From contig JBEVNX010000031.1 of NCBI GenBank assembly GCA_040507895.1, positions 1 through 39,686 of the forward strand: a DNA stretch of 39,686 nt, in the 5' to 3' direction. The position numbers and the translations under genes were made by a program. The notes under the pieces were generated by a model. That model worked only from the letters and a program-made list of their open reading frames with translations, had not been told where the DNA came from and did no database searches. The number at the start of each line of letters is the position of its first letter. The first letter of the stretch is position 1. Positions 1 through 10,689 of the stretch are shown piece by piece. The DNA is from JBEVNX01 sp040507895 (GTDB lineage: Bacteria > Desulfobacterota > Binatia > JACPRU01).

Positions 1-258
1 TCGGCGCGGGTCGTCACGGCTTTGGACACCCTGCGTGACCGGCACCCAGATGAGCTGGTCGCGGTAGTCACCCATGGCGGCGTCATCAGCGCCGCGCTCC
101 TTCACGTGCTCGAACTCCCTCGGGCACGACTCCACGACGTAACGGGTGTGCTCAACACCGCGCTCAACGAACTCATTTGGAATGGTGCGCGGTGGAACGT
201 CACACGCCGCAACCACACGCCACATCTCGAAAACCTCGATACCGAAGGGCTCGCATGA
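1..258 (+). CDS. Histidine phosphatase family protein, C-terminal part
   Basis: The frame is open from the first base of the window and ends at TGA 256-258, so only the C-terminal 85 residues are present. They contain VVTHGGVI, the second conserved histidine segment of the phosphoglycerate-mutase-like histidine phosphatases, in which this His takes part in catalysis. The N-terminal RHGE motif lies outside the window, so the substrate cannot be inferred. The last codons overlap the start of the next gene by 4 bases (ATGA), which suggests translational coupling with the acyl-CoA dehydrogenase. Confidence 0.8.
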   Translation, partial: SARVVTALDTLRDRHPDELVAVVTHGGVISAALLHVLELPRARLHDVTGVLNTALNELIWNGARWNVTRRNHTPHLENLDTEGLA

Positions 259-1453
259 TCGATTTCGTACTCTCCGAAACCGCACGGGCGGCCCGGGATT
301 ATTACCGGCGCTACGCCGAAGCGCACATGCGTCCGATCTCTCGTGAACTCGACGAGCGCGAACACGAGCGCCGTGGGATTTCATCCGGCATGCGTGGCAG
401 ATGTCGAGCTCCGGTGAGTCCCCTAGCCCGCCGGGCGACGAGCGAAATCTCTTCACCGCCGTGGTCGTCGAGGAGATGTCTTGGGGCGACGCGGGCCTCT
501 ACCTGCTGCGTCCGGGCTCGGGGCTCGGCACCGCCGCGATCGTTGCGGCTGGGACCCCGGAGCAGCGCGAGCGCCTGCTCGGCGGCTTCCGGGATGGAGC
601 TCCCCGATGGGCGGCGATGGCGATCACCGAGCCAGGCTGCGGCTCCGACACCTCCGCGATCCAGACCACCGCCACGTGCGACGGGGACGAGTGGGTGCTG
701 AACGGTACCAAGATCTTCTGCACCAACGGATCTCTCGCGTTGAAGGAATCGGATGGATTGGTGGTCGTGTGGGCCACGATCGACAAGTCGGCCGGCCGGG
801 CGGGCATCAAGCCGTTCGTGGTCGAGGCGAACCGTCGGGGCGTCGAGATCGGCAAGCTCGAGGCCAAGATGGGTATCCGGGTCTCGGACACCGCCCAGCT
901 CATATTCGAGGATTGCCGGGTTCCCTCGAACAACCTTCTCGGCGAACAGGTCGTCAAGCAGGCCACCAGCGGCACCTACCGCGGGGCCCTGGCCACGTTC
1001 GATGCCACTCGGCCGATCGTCGCGGCACAGTCGGTGGGCGTCGCTCGGGCAGCTCTCGAGCTACTGCAGAGTCACTTGGCAGCCGTGGGTCGGACTGTGC
1101 GCTATGGCGTCTCCGCGCAAAATCTCACGGCAGTCGAGCGCGACGTGGCCGAACTGGAAGCCGACGTCGCCGCCACGCGACTCCTGACCTGGCGAGCGGC
1201 GTGGATGATGGACCGCGGGCTCCAGAACAGCCTCGAGGCATCCGTCGCCAAAGCCAAGGCCGGCCAGGTGGTGACGCGTGTCACGCAGAAGGTCGTGGAA
1301 CACCTCGGTCCGCTCGGCTATTCACGGGCCCTGTTGGCCGAGAAGTGGATGCGCGATGCCAAGATCAATGACATCTTCGAAGGCACCCAGCAGATCAACT
1401 TGCTGATCATCGCCAGAAGAATTCTCGGCTACGGCGCCGTGGAGCTCGACTGA
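255..1453 (+). CDS. Acyl-CoA dehydrogenase, interrupted by an apparent one-base deletion
   Basis: This is an FAD-dependent acyl-CoA dehydrogenase of about 400 residues that would pass electrons to ETF. The N-terminus (MIDFVLSETARAARDYYRRY, from ATG 255) is read in one frame to about 371. The rest, from PWDFIRHAWQ (371 on) to TGA 1451-1453, is in the frame one base back. The two frames share base 371, as if a C had been lost from a CC run at 371-372. Downstream the family features are intact: AITEPGCGSDTS, the substrate and flavin-contact region LNGTKIFCTNG, and the catalytic-Glu segment IFEGTQQINLL near the C-terminus. If the shift is real, a shortened protein could start at ATG 401 but would lack the N-terminal helices. 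A sequencing or assembly error is equally possible. The gene overlaps the phosphatase by 4 bases and is followed closely by the ABM gene, so the three look co-transcribed. Confidence 0.85.
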
Positions 1454-1468
1454 AGGAGAGGAAGACGC

Positions 1469-1765
1469 ATGGTGGTGGTCGCCAAGCTCAAAGTGAAGGC
1501 GGGTCGCGAAGCCGAGGCCGAAGCGGCATTTCGCAAGCAAATCGACTACGTCAGGCGCGAGGAACCCGGAACGTTGGTCTATCTCCTTCACCGCGGGCGC
1601 AAGGATGCAGGGACCTTTCTCTTCTACGAGCGCTATGCCGATCCCGAAGCGTTCGATCGTCACGGCAAGACGACCGCGATCCAAGGGCTCTTCCGCACCC
1701 TGCAACCCCTGCTCGACGGTGCCCCCGTGATCGAGCTGTACGACGAGCTCGGCGGGAAGGATTGA
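1469..1765 (+). CDS. Antibiotic biosynthesis monooxygenase (ABM) domain protein, YgiN-like
   Basis: This 98-residue protein is about the size of a single ABM ferredoxin-like domain. It shows the typical beginning (VVVAKLKVKAGREAEAEAAF), the central strand pattern (FLFYERYADPEAFDRH) and the C-terminal strand (PVIELYDEL). Members of the family are small dimeric proteins that act as quinol oxygenases or as cofactor-free monooxygenases; the substrate cannot be told from sequence. The start at ATG 1469 is supported by AAGGAG 1453-1458 upstream. It lies 15 bases after the acyl-CoA dehydrogenase stop and probably shares its transcript. Its end converges on the HAD phosphatase with only 24 bases between the stops. 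Confidence 0.8.
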   Translation: MVVVAKLKVKAGREAEAEAAFRKQIDYVRREEPGTLVYLLHRGRKDAGTFLFYERYADPEAFDRHGKTTAIQGLFRTLQPLLDGAPVIELYDELGGKD

Positions 1766-2429
1766 GCTCCGGCCGGCGTCGAGGTGACCTCACCCCGCCG
1801 CGGCGCGAGCGTGGATCGCTTCGGCGAGGGCGGGGGTGAGCTCGTCGAGCCTCGAGAGGATCGCGGCTGCCGACGCAAAGTCGCCGCCGCGCGTGTAGTC
1901 GTTCGGAACGACGACGCACGGGATGCCGGCCTCACAAGCCGCGCGCATGCCCTTGAGAGAGTCCTCCACCGCGAGGCAGCGTGCGGGATCCTCGCCAAGC
2001 GCGTCGCACGCGCGCAAGAACGCGTCTGGTGCTGGCTTGTCGCGGCCGTAGTCCTCTCGACCGATCACCCGCTGGAAGCACGTCGTTAAACCGAAGCGCC
2101 AGAGCACCGCCTTCGCCGCTTCTCGTGACGAACCCGTCGCGATGGCCAGCGGACGCCCCGCGCTCAGTGACCGGAGCACCGACTCGACGCCGGGAAGCAA
2201 CCGAGCATCCTTCTCGAGAATCTGCCGAAACCAGCGCTCCTTCTCCTGCTTCATCCGAGCGACGTCGAGTCCTGGAATCTGCTCGGCGCAGTACTCGAGC
2301 CCCACTCCCCGGTTGCTGAATCGGTCGGCATAGACGTGGAAGGGAATTGAGCTCAGCCCGTAGGGCGCGAGCGCGAGCTCGTAGGCGCGATGATGGAGCG
2401 ATTCGGAGTCGACGATGACACCGTCGAAA

Positions 2430-4967
<2,538 letters not shown>

Positions 4968-4990
4968 ATCGGCCGTACAGCGCAGGGGCG

Positions 4991-7411
4991 CTAGACGTCG
5001 AGATTGCGCACGTCGAGTGCGTTCTGCTCGATGAAGCGCCGGCGGGGCTCGACCTCATCACCCATCAGCGTCGAAAACAGTTCGTCGGCTTCGTAGGCGT
5101 CCTCGATCTTCACCTGCAGCAGCACCCTTACCGCGGGATCCATCGTGGTTTTCCAGAGCTGATCAGGATTCATCTCGCCGAGGCCTTTGAAGCGTTTCAC
5201 TTCCAAGCCTTGTCTCGCGTGATTCATCAGCTTGGCCACTGCCTCTCCCAGCGTCGCGGCCTGCTCGTGGCGGTCGCCGGACTGCAGCGTGATCGGCGCG
5301 TCTCCCGCCTGGCGCAACACGGTCGCGAGCCGGCGCAGCTCCTCGAACTCCGGCGATCGCAGAAATTCCGCGTCGATGGTGGTCCGTACGCCGCTGCCGT
5401 TGATACCCGCCGTAGCGATCACGCGGTAGCTCCCGTGCTCGGAATCGGGGCTCAGCTCATAGGCGAGCTTCTCGGCACCTGCAGCCTCGAGCCTGCGATT
5501 CACCTCACCGAGCACGCGATCGAGCTCTTCCTCCGAGCGCAGCGTTTCCGGCACGAACGCCTCCGTCCAGGCGACCGCTTCGACCAGGTGTCGGTTCCGG
5601 CGCTTACGCTCGACTGCGGTGAGGATCCGCTCGAAGCGGTTCACGTGCCGGACGAGCTCGCCCAGAGACTCGCCATGAATCGTGGTGTCGGCTGAGGCCG
5701 CTCGCAGCTCCCACTGCTCGGTCGCGGTCTCGATGAGGAAGCTCTCGAGCGCCGCGTCGTCCTTCAAGTAGCGTTCCTTCTTTTGCCGCTTCACCTGGTA
5801 GAGCGGTGGCAGCGCCACGTAGAGGTGTCCGCCTTCGATCAGCTCTCGATACTGGCGGTAAAAGAACGTGAGCAACAACGTGCGGATGTGCGAACCATCG
5901 ACGTCGGCGTCGGTCATGATGATGATCCGGTGGTAGCGGAGCTTGGCGGCGTCCTTCTCCTCGTTGCCGATACCGACGCCGAGCGCGACGATCAGCAGTC
6001 GGATCTCCTGCGAGGAGATCATCTTATCGAAGCGCGCCTTCTCGACGTTGAGGATCTTGCCGCGAAGAGGCAAGATCGCTTGATTCTTTCGATCGCGACC
6101 CTGCTTCGCCGACCCGCCTGCGGAGTCACCCTCGACGATGAAAATCTCTGAATGCGCTGGATCACGTTCCTGGCAATCGGCGAGCTTGCCGGGGAGGTTC
6201 CCCGAGTCGAGCGCCCCCTTCCGTCGCGCGAACTCTTTCGCCTTGCGAGTCGCCTCCCGCACGCGCGCTGCTTCCACCCCTTTGAGGATGATGCGCTTCG
6301 CTTCGTTCGGATGCTTCTCGAGATATGCGCTCAGCTTGTCGTTGACGAATGCTTCGACGAGCCCCTTCACCTCGCTGTTACCGAGTTTTGTCTTCGTCTG
6401 CCCTTCGAACTGGGGCTCGGGCACCTTTACACTGACGATGGCTGTCAAACCTTCTCGCACGTCCTCGCCCTGCAGACTCTCCGTTTCCTTCTTGAGAAGG
6501 TCCGCCGAGGTCGCGAACGCGTTGAGAGACCGCGTGAGCGCCGACTTGAAGCCGATCAGGTGAGTGCCCCCTTCGATCGTGCTGATGTTGTTTGCAAAAG
6601 AGAACACAGACTCCGTGTAGCTCTCGTTCCATTGCATCGCGATGTCGACCACCACACCTTCCTTCTCGCCGGCAAGGAAGATGACATCCGGATGGATCGG
6701 CGTCTTGGCCCGATTGAGGTGGTCGACGAACGAGACGATACCGCCTTCGAAGAAGAATTCATGGCTGCGGCTTTCACGCTCGTCACTGATCGTAATGCGT
6801 AGGCCCTTGTTCAGAAACGCCAACTCGCGAAGTCGTTGCGAGAGAATCTCGAAGCTGAAATCCATGACTTCGAAGATTTGTGGATCGGGTTTGAACGTGA
6901 CCTTGGTACCGCGCAGGTCTGTTTGCCCAATTTCGCGAAGCGGCGCCTCCGGCGCTCCACGGTGAAACCGTTGCGAGTACACCTTGCCCTCGCGGCGAAT
7001 TTCCACCTCTAGAAACTCGGACAGTGCATTGACCACCGAGACCCCGACGCCGTGTAGCCCTCCGGAAACCTTGTACGCTCCCTTGTCGAACTTACCGCCC
7101 GCGTGCAGCTTGGTGAGGACTACTTCAGCAGCCGACACGCCTTCAGTCGGATGCACCTCCGTCGGAATGCCACGGCCGTTGTCCTCGACCGTGACGCTTC
7201 CCTCGACGTGGATCGTCACCGAGACGCGGTCGCAGAATCCGACGAGTGCCTCATCGACCGAGTTGTCGACGACCTCGAAGACGAGGTGGTGGAGGCCCCG
7301 TTCAGCCGTATCACCGATGTACATTCCGGGGCGCTTGCGTACCGCTTCCAGCCCCTCGAGAACCCGAATCGACTCTGCGCCGTACTTCGATTCGGGGATG
7401 GGCTCTGCCAA
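4991..7411 (-). CDS. gyrB: DNA gyrase subunit B (TTG start)
   Basis: GyrB is the ATPase and TOPRIM subunit of gyrase. The 806-residue length matches the long proteobacterial form with the C-terminal insert. Visible features are the GHKL ATP site (Glu46 in FEVVDNSVDEA, DNGRGIP, and the glycine-rich lid SGGLHGVG near 117-124), the transducer region, and the TOPRIM motif EGDSAGG at 427-433 followed by PLRGKILNVEKA. The start codon is TTG at 7411: the frame is closed by TGA a few codons upstream, and GAGGAG lies 8 bases ahead of the TTG. YGAESIRVLEGLEAVRKRPGMYIG is where the family alignment normally begins, which supports this start. A sigma-70-like promoter lies about 115 bases upstream, so gyrB-gyrA can be transcribed separately from dnaN. 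Confidence 0.98.
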   Translation of the reverse strand: MAEPIPESKYGAESIRVLEGLEAVRKRPGMYIGDTAERGLHHLVFEVVDNSVDEALVGFCDRVSVTIHVEGSVTVEDNGRGIPTEVHPTEGVSAAEVVLTKLHAGGKFDKGAYKVSGGLHGVGVSVVNALSEFLEVEIRREGKVYSQRFHRGAPEAPLREIGQTDLRGTKVTFKPDPQIFEVMDFSFEILSQRLRELAFLNKGLRITISDERESRSHEFFFEGGIVSFVDHLNRAKTPIHPDVIFLAGEKEGVVVDIAMQWNESYTESVFSFANNISTIEGGTHLIGFKSALTRSLNAFATSADLLKKETESLQGEDVREGLTAIVSVKVPEPQFEGQTKTKLGNSEVKGLVEAFVNDKLSAYLEKHPNEAKRIILKGVEAARVREATRKAKEFARRKGALDSGNLPGKLADCQERDPAHSEIFIVEGDSAGGSAKQGRDRKNQAILPLRGKILNVEKARFDKMISSQEIRLLIVALGVGIGNEEKDAAKLRYHRIIIMTDADVDGSHIRTLLLTFFYRQYRELIEGGHLYVALPPLYQVKRQKKERYLKDDAALESFLIETATEQWELRAASADTTIHGESLGELVRHVNRFERILTAVERKRRNRHLVEAVAWTEAFVPETLRSEEELDRVLGEVNRRLEAAGAEKLAYELSPDSEHGSYRVIATAGINGSGVRTTIDAEFLRSPEFEELRRLATVLRQAGDAPITLQSGDRHEQAATLGEAVAKLMNHARQGLEVKRFKGLGEMNPDQLWKTTMDPAVRVLLQVKIEDAYEADELFSTLMGDEVEPRRRFIEQNALDVRNLDV

Positions 7412-7527
7412 GAGAATATCTCCTCAAAAAGGGTTTTGTTAAAGCGGAGAGACCGCCTTAGAAGCTCGGTTGTCAATCTACGGGAAAAGCTCAAGATTGT
7501 AAAGCGTTCTTGGGGGTTTAAAATGGT

Positions 7528-7555
7528 ATTATATACATCCCAGAAGATATGATAA
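7528..7555 (-). promoter_or_regulatory. Putative sigma-70 promoter for gyrB-gyrA
   Basis: On the minus strand TTATCA (7550-7555) and a perfect TATAAT (7528-7533) are separated by 16 bases, inside a strikingly AT-rich patch of this GC-rich window. It lies about 115 bases upstream of the gyrB start, in the 215-base dnaN-gyrB spacer. A TTGACA also occurs at 7471-7476 on the same strand but has no acceptable -10 at the right distance. Confidence 0.5.
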
Positions 7556-7626
7556 TCCGGATGCATTTCTTCGGAACCAGGAATGGACTGCAAGCTAGGG
7601 CGAACGAAGACTGCGAAACGATTCGA

Positions 7627-8751
7627 TCAAAGCCGCATCGGCATGACGACGTAGCAATAACTGTCATCCCCCTCGGGCCTGAGTATCCCGGGGCTCACAT
7701 CGTCACTGGCCAAGAAGTCGACCCGCTCACCATCGCGCATCGCGACCAAAGCCTCGATCAAATAGCGTCCATTGAACCCGATCGAGAGCTCTTCTCCCGA
7801 GTACGCCACCTCGATCTCGTCGACTCCCTCGCCGGCATCCGGGTTGTTCGCCTGCACCTCGAGCGCACCGGTCTTTAGAGTGAGCTTCACGCCCTTCGCC
7901 CGTTCTGTGGACAGCACCGAAAGGCAGCCGAGCGCACGGAGAAACTCCTCCCGGCCGAGAGTGACCTTCGCTTTGCTCTGCTTCGGGATCACTTGACGGT
8001 AGTCGGGGAACTCACCTTCGATGAGCCGCATGAAGAGCTCAGCCTGACCACGGTTCACCTTCGCGATCGGACCGTCGACCCACAACGTGGCAATATCCTC
8101 TTCGACGTCGGCCGCCTCTAGAAGCTTCTTGGCCTCGACCAACCCCTTACGAGGCAGGATCACGCCCTTCTCAGGTACCTTACCGTCGATCGTGCGATCG
8201 ATCATCGCCAGACGATGTCCATCGGTAGCCACCATGCGAAGCGCGCCACCGTGGTTCTCGAAGTAGACACCACTCAAGTTGAGCCGGGTCTCGTCGAGGG
8301 AAACGGCGAACAAAGTGCCCTCGATCATCGAGGCGAACAAGCGCGCTTGAGCTTTCAATTCACTCGCCGCTTTCCCTGGCTTCGCCGACAAACCCGGGAT
8401 GCTCGGAAACTCCTTTGGGTCGAGCCCGACGAGGTTCAAGCGCGTCTTGCCGCTTTGCACCTCTACGCGATGGTTCTCGGTGCCACGAACTCGGATCGCA
8501 TTGCCCGTCATTTCCTTCACGAGCTCGAAGATCTTGCGCGCATTGACCGTGATGGCGCCGCTTCCCTTGACCTTCGCCTTGCAGGAACGCCGAACGCCGA
8601 CGTCGAGATCGGTCGCGAGAATCGACACACCGCCTTCGATCGGCTCGATCAGAGTGTTCGAAAGTATCGGAAGTGTGTTTCGCCGCTCCACGACCCCTTG
8701 CGTCAGTCGTAAGCCCTCGAGGAACTCTGCTCTCTCAATCTCGAATTCCAT
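7627..8751 (-). CDS. dnaN: DNA polymerase III beta subunit (sliding clamp)
   Basis: DnaN forms the ring-shaped dimeric processivity clamp of the replicative polymerase. The 374-residue product has the family length and the three clamp domains. It begins MEFEIERAEFLEGLRLTQGV and contains the well-conserved RNTLPILSNTLIE, a central LSGVYFE/ATDGHRLA segment and the C-terminal VMPMRL that forms part of the client-binding pocket. It lies downstream of dnaA on the same strand, in the usual dnaA-dnaN order. The 216-base dnaA-dnaN spacer appears to hold part of the origin. recF, often next in this cluster, is missing: gyrB follows directly. Confidence 0.97.
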   Translation of the reverse strand: MEFEIERAEFLEGLRLTQGVVERRNTLPILSNTLIEPIEGGVSILATDLDVGVRRSCKAKVKGSGAITVNARKIFELVKEMTGNAIRVRGTENHRVEVQSGKTRLNLVGLDPKEFPSIPGLSAKPGKAASELKAQARLFASMIEGTLFAVSLDETRLNLSGVYFENHGGALRMVATDGHRLAMIDRTIDGKVPEKGVILPRKGLVEAKKLLEAADVEEDIATLWVDGPIAKVNRGQAELFMRLIEGEFPDYRQVIPKQSKAKVTLGREEFLRALGCLSVLSTERAKGVKLTLKTGALEVQANNPDAGEGVDEIEVAYSGEELSIGFNGRYLIEALVAMRDGERVDFLASDDVSPGILRPEGDDSYCYVVMPMRL

Positions 8752-8760
8752 TCAGTTCTC

Positions 8761-8817
8761 TCTTCTAGAAACAGGTAAGAAAAGAAAAAGAATCATAGTA
8801 GAAGAAGCTGTGGATCT
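8761..8817 (-). other. Candidate origin unwinding element: DnaA box, DnaA-trio repeats and A-rich tract
   Basis: Read on the minus strand (dnaA to dnaN), a DnaA-box-like AGATCCACA (8809-8817; the TCCACA core is intact) is followed after one base by CTTCTTCTACTA (8796-8807). The complementary strand there reads TAG-TAG-AAG-AAG, four consecutive triplets with central A. This matches the DnaA-trio pattern (3'-GAT-5' type repeats) known from the B. subtilis origin. An A/T-rich, nearly all-purine tract (8761-8795) follows on the dnaN side. The order box, trios, AT-rich DNA toward dnaN is the B. subtilis one. The spacer also has a perfect box at 8941-8949. Identification as the unwinding site is inference. 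Confidence 0.6.
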
Positions 8818-8940
8818 TCCTAGCAACTCTGTAAGTGCTCACGATACAAGACGAAGATCGATTGCCGCACTGTGGGTGCAAGGTTTGCAAAGCATTGGAG
8901 CAAACTCAAGCACGTTACCCCGGACCGTGTTTCAACCAAA

Positions 8941-8961
8941 TTATCCACAGCATCACCCACA
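8941..8961 (+). other. DnaA boxes in the dnaA-dnaN spacer
   Basis: TTATCCACA at 8941-8949 is a perfect consensus DnaA box. It is followed by TCACCCACA at 8953-8961, which differs from the consensus at two positions. Both lie just downstream of the dnaA stop codon and read in the same direction. With the box at 8809-8817 they form the downstream half of a bipartite origin. Confidence 0.7.
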
Positions 8962-8967
8962 GCTCGT

Positions 8968-10317
8968 TCACACCTTTCCCTGGTTCTCGATCAGTCGTTC
9001 GAGACCTTCCAGGGTCGAGTGAAACGACGGATCCTCCTCGCAACGCTTTTCGACGACTTGGATCGCGTGAATGACGGTGGAGTGGTCACGACCGAACTTT
9101 TCACCGATGGCGGGCAGGGAAGCGCCCGCGAGCTTGCGCGAAAGATACATGGCGACCTGACGCGCGAACGCGAGGGCTCGCGTACGCTTCGGAGATTTGA
9201 GGTCCGCCATCTTGACCGCAAACTGCGCGGAAATTACCTGCTGCACGCTCTCGACAGTAACTTGAAAGCCGCGGTCTTTCACCAAGTCCTTCAAAACCTC
9301 GCGGGCGAACTCGACGGTGATCGCCTTGTGCAAAAACGATGCGAGGGCTCCGAGACGGGTTAGTGAGCCTTCGAGCTCGCGAATGTTCGCTTCGAACTTC
9401 GAGGCGAGGAACATCGCCACATCATGACCCAGAGTCAGGCCTTCGAGGTCTGCCTTTTTGAGCAGGATCGCAACGCGCGTCTCGATGTCCGGGGCCTGGA
9501 TGTCGGCGATGAGACCCCATTCGAACCGGTTTCGGAGGCGCTCTTCGAGCTGCGGAATGTCCTTGGGAAATTTGTCCGACGACAGCACGATCTGACGATG
9601 GCTCTCGTGAAGGGTGTTGAAGGTATGGAAGAACTCGACCTGCGTCTGCTCGCGCCCGGCTAGGAATTGAACGTCGTCCAAGATGAGGACGTCGAGTCTA
9701 CGAAAGCGATTCTTGAAGTCGTCCATGCGCTTTTCACGGATCGCCGTGATCAGCTCGTTCATGAACGATTCCGCCGAGAAGTAACCCACCTTGGCTCCGG
9801 TGGCTCGCTCGAAGACCTGGTGGCCGATGGCATTGATGAGATGTGTCTTGCCGAGTCCTACACCTCCGTAGATGAACAGAGGATTGTAGTGCTCGCCGGG
9901 CTTCGCCGCCACGGACTCGGCCGCCGCGTGCGCGAACTTGTTGCTGGCCCCGACTACGAAGTTGGCAAACGTGTATCGCGGAACCAAACCGCCGCGCCGT
10001 GGCGCACGCCGCGGCGGTTCTTCCAGGATTGCCTCGCTACGCCTTTCCGCGCGCGGGAAGAGCTCGCCCTGCATGTTCGGGTTGACCCGCAGGACGATTC
10101 CAACGAGCTCTGGCCCAACGACTTCACGCAAGCTCTCGAGCAGCGCGCCCAGGTAGTGGTCCGTAATCCAATCGACGAAAAACTTGTTAGGTAGCTGGAG
10201 CACCGCGCGCGACTCGTGCACGCCGAGATAGAGCGCCGGACCGAACCACGTCTCAAGATTTTGGCTACCGATCTTCTCACGCAAGATACCGGTCGCCCGC
10301 GACCAGCTCGCTTCCAT
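8968..10317 (-). CDS. dnaA: Chromosomal replication initiator protein DnaA
   Basis: DnaA binds DnaA boxes at the origin, melts it and loads the helicase. Domain I is at the N-terminus (W...ILREKIGSQNLETWFGP). It is followed by a variable linker, an AAA+ domain III with Walker A GGVGLGKT and Walker B LILDDVQF, and domain IV with the DNA-binding signature FGRDHSTVIHAI near the C-terminus. I use ATG 10317, preceded by GGGAG at 8 bases; an in-frame GTG at 10326 (preceded by GGAGG at 6 bases) would add three residues and is about as good. The upstream region holds DnaA boxes, so autoregulation is likely. The gene is divergent from hemL, and there is no rpmH next to it. Confidence 0.97.
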   Translation of the reverse strand: MEASWSRATGILREKIGSQNLETWFGPALYLGVHESRAVLQLPNKFFVDWITDHYLGALLESLREVVGPELVGIVLRVNPNMQGELFPRAERRSEAILEEPPRRAPRRGGLVPRYTFANFVVGASNKFAHAAAESVAAKPGEHYNPLFIYGGVGLGKTHLINAIGHQVFERATGAKVGYFSAESFMNELITAIREKRMDDFKNRFRRLDVLILDDVQFLAGREQTQVEFFHTFNTLHESHRQIVLSSDKFPKDIPQLEERLRNRFEWGLIADIQAPDIETRVAILLKKADLEGLTLGHDVAMFLASKFEANIRELEGSLTRLGALASFLHKAITVEFAREVLKDLVKDRGFQVTVESVQQVISAQFAVKMADLKSPKRTRALAFARQVAMYLSRKLAGASLPAIGEKFGRDHSTVIHAIQVVEKRCEEDPSFHSTLEGLERLIENQGKV

Positions 10318-10341
10318 AGTAGTCACTCCCAGCCTCCACCC

Positions 10342-10441
10342 CTATTCACGAAATCTCAAACTACTTATCCACAGCGGTGGATGGAGAAAAAACTCCTGGC
10401 GCTGCAGCCCGTTGGCCACGCCATCCACAAAAGGATCCACA
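10342..10441 (+). promoter_or_regulatory. DnaA-box cluster upstream of dnaA (upstream half of oriC and likely dnaA autoregulatory region)
   Basis: Four same-orientation DnaA-box-like sites lie within 100 bases: CTATTCACG (10342-10350, two mismatches), TTATCCACA (10365-10373, perfect), CCATCCACA (10421-10429, two mismatches) and GGATCCACA (10433-10441, two mismatches). An A-tract flanked by a short inverted repeat, GGAGAAAAAACTCC, sits between them at 10383-10396. The cluster spans the expected dnaA promoter, so bound DnaA could both assemble at the origin and repress its own gene. The remainder of the gap up to hemL (10442-10689) holds nothing else I can recognise. Confidence 0.65.
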
Positions 10442-10689
10442 GTCGTACGCAACTTTGATCCGGGGTGGAGAACTTTTGACTGGCGAAACGGCCCCGAAGA
10501 GCCGATGCTGTGCCACGCCTCCACCGCCGCTGGTGCTGCCGCGTGACATCGCACGCGAGCTGAAACCGGGGCACTCCGTCTAGTCCGTTCCCGGCGCGGT
10601 TTCAAGAAGAAAGTTTGCCTTTGCTTTCCGAGTTGGCGGCCCCGCATGCGTTGGTTGTCTCGTAGCCGTTGTGGCAGAAGTCTCTTCCG

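Noticed and set aside
7454..7476. TTGACA on the minus strand nearer to gyrB
   Set aside because: No -10-like hexamer at 16-18 bases; the TATAAT-containing candidate further upstream is better.
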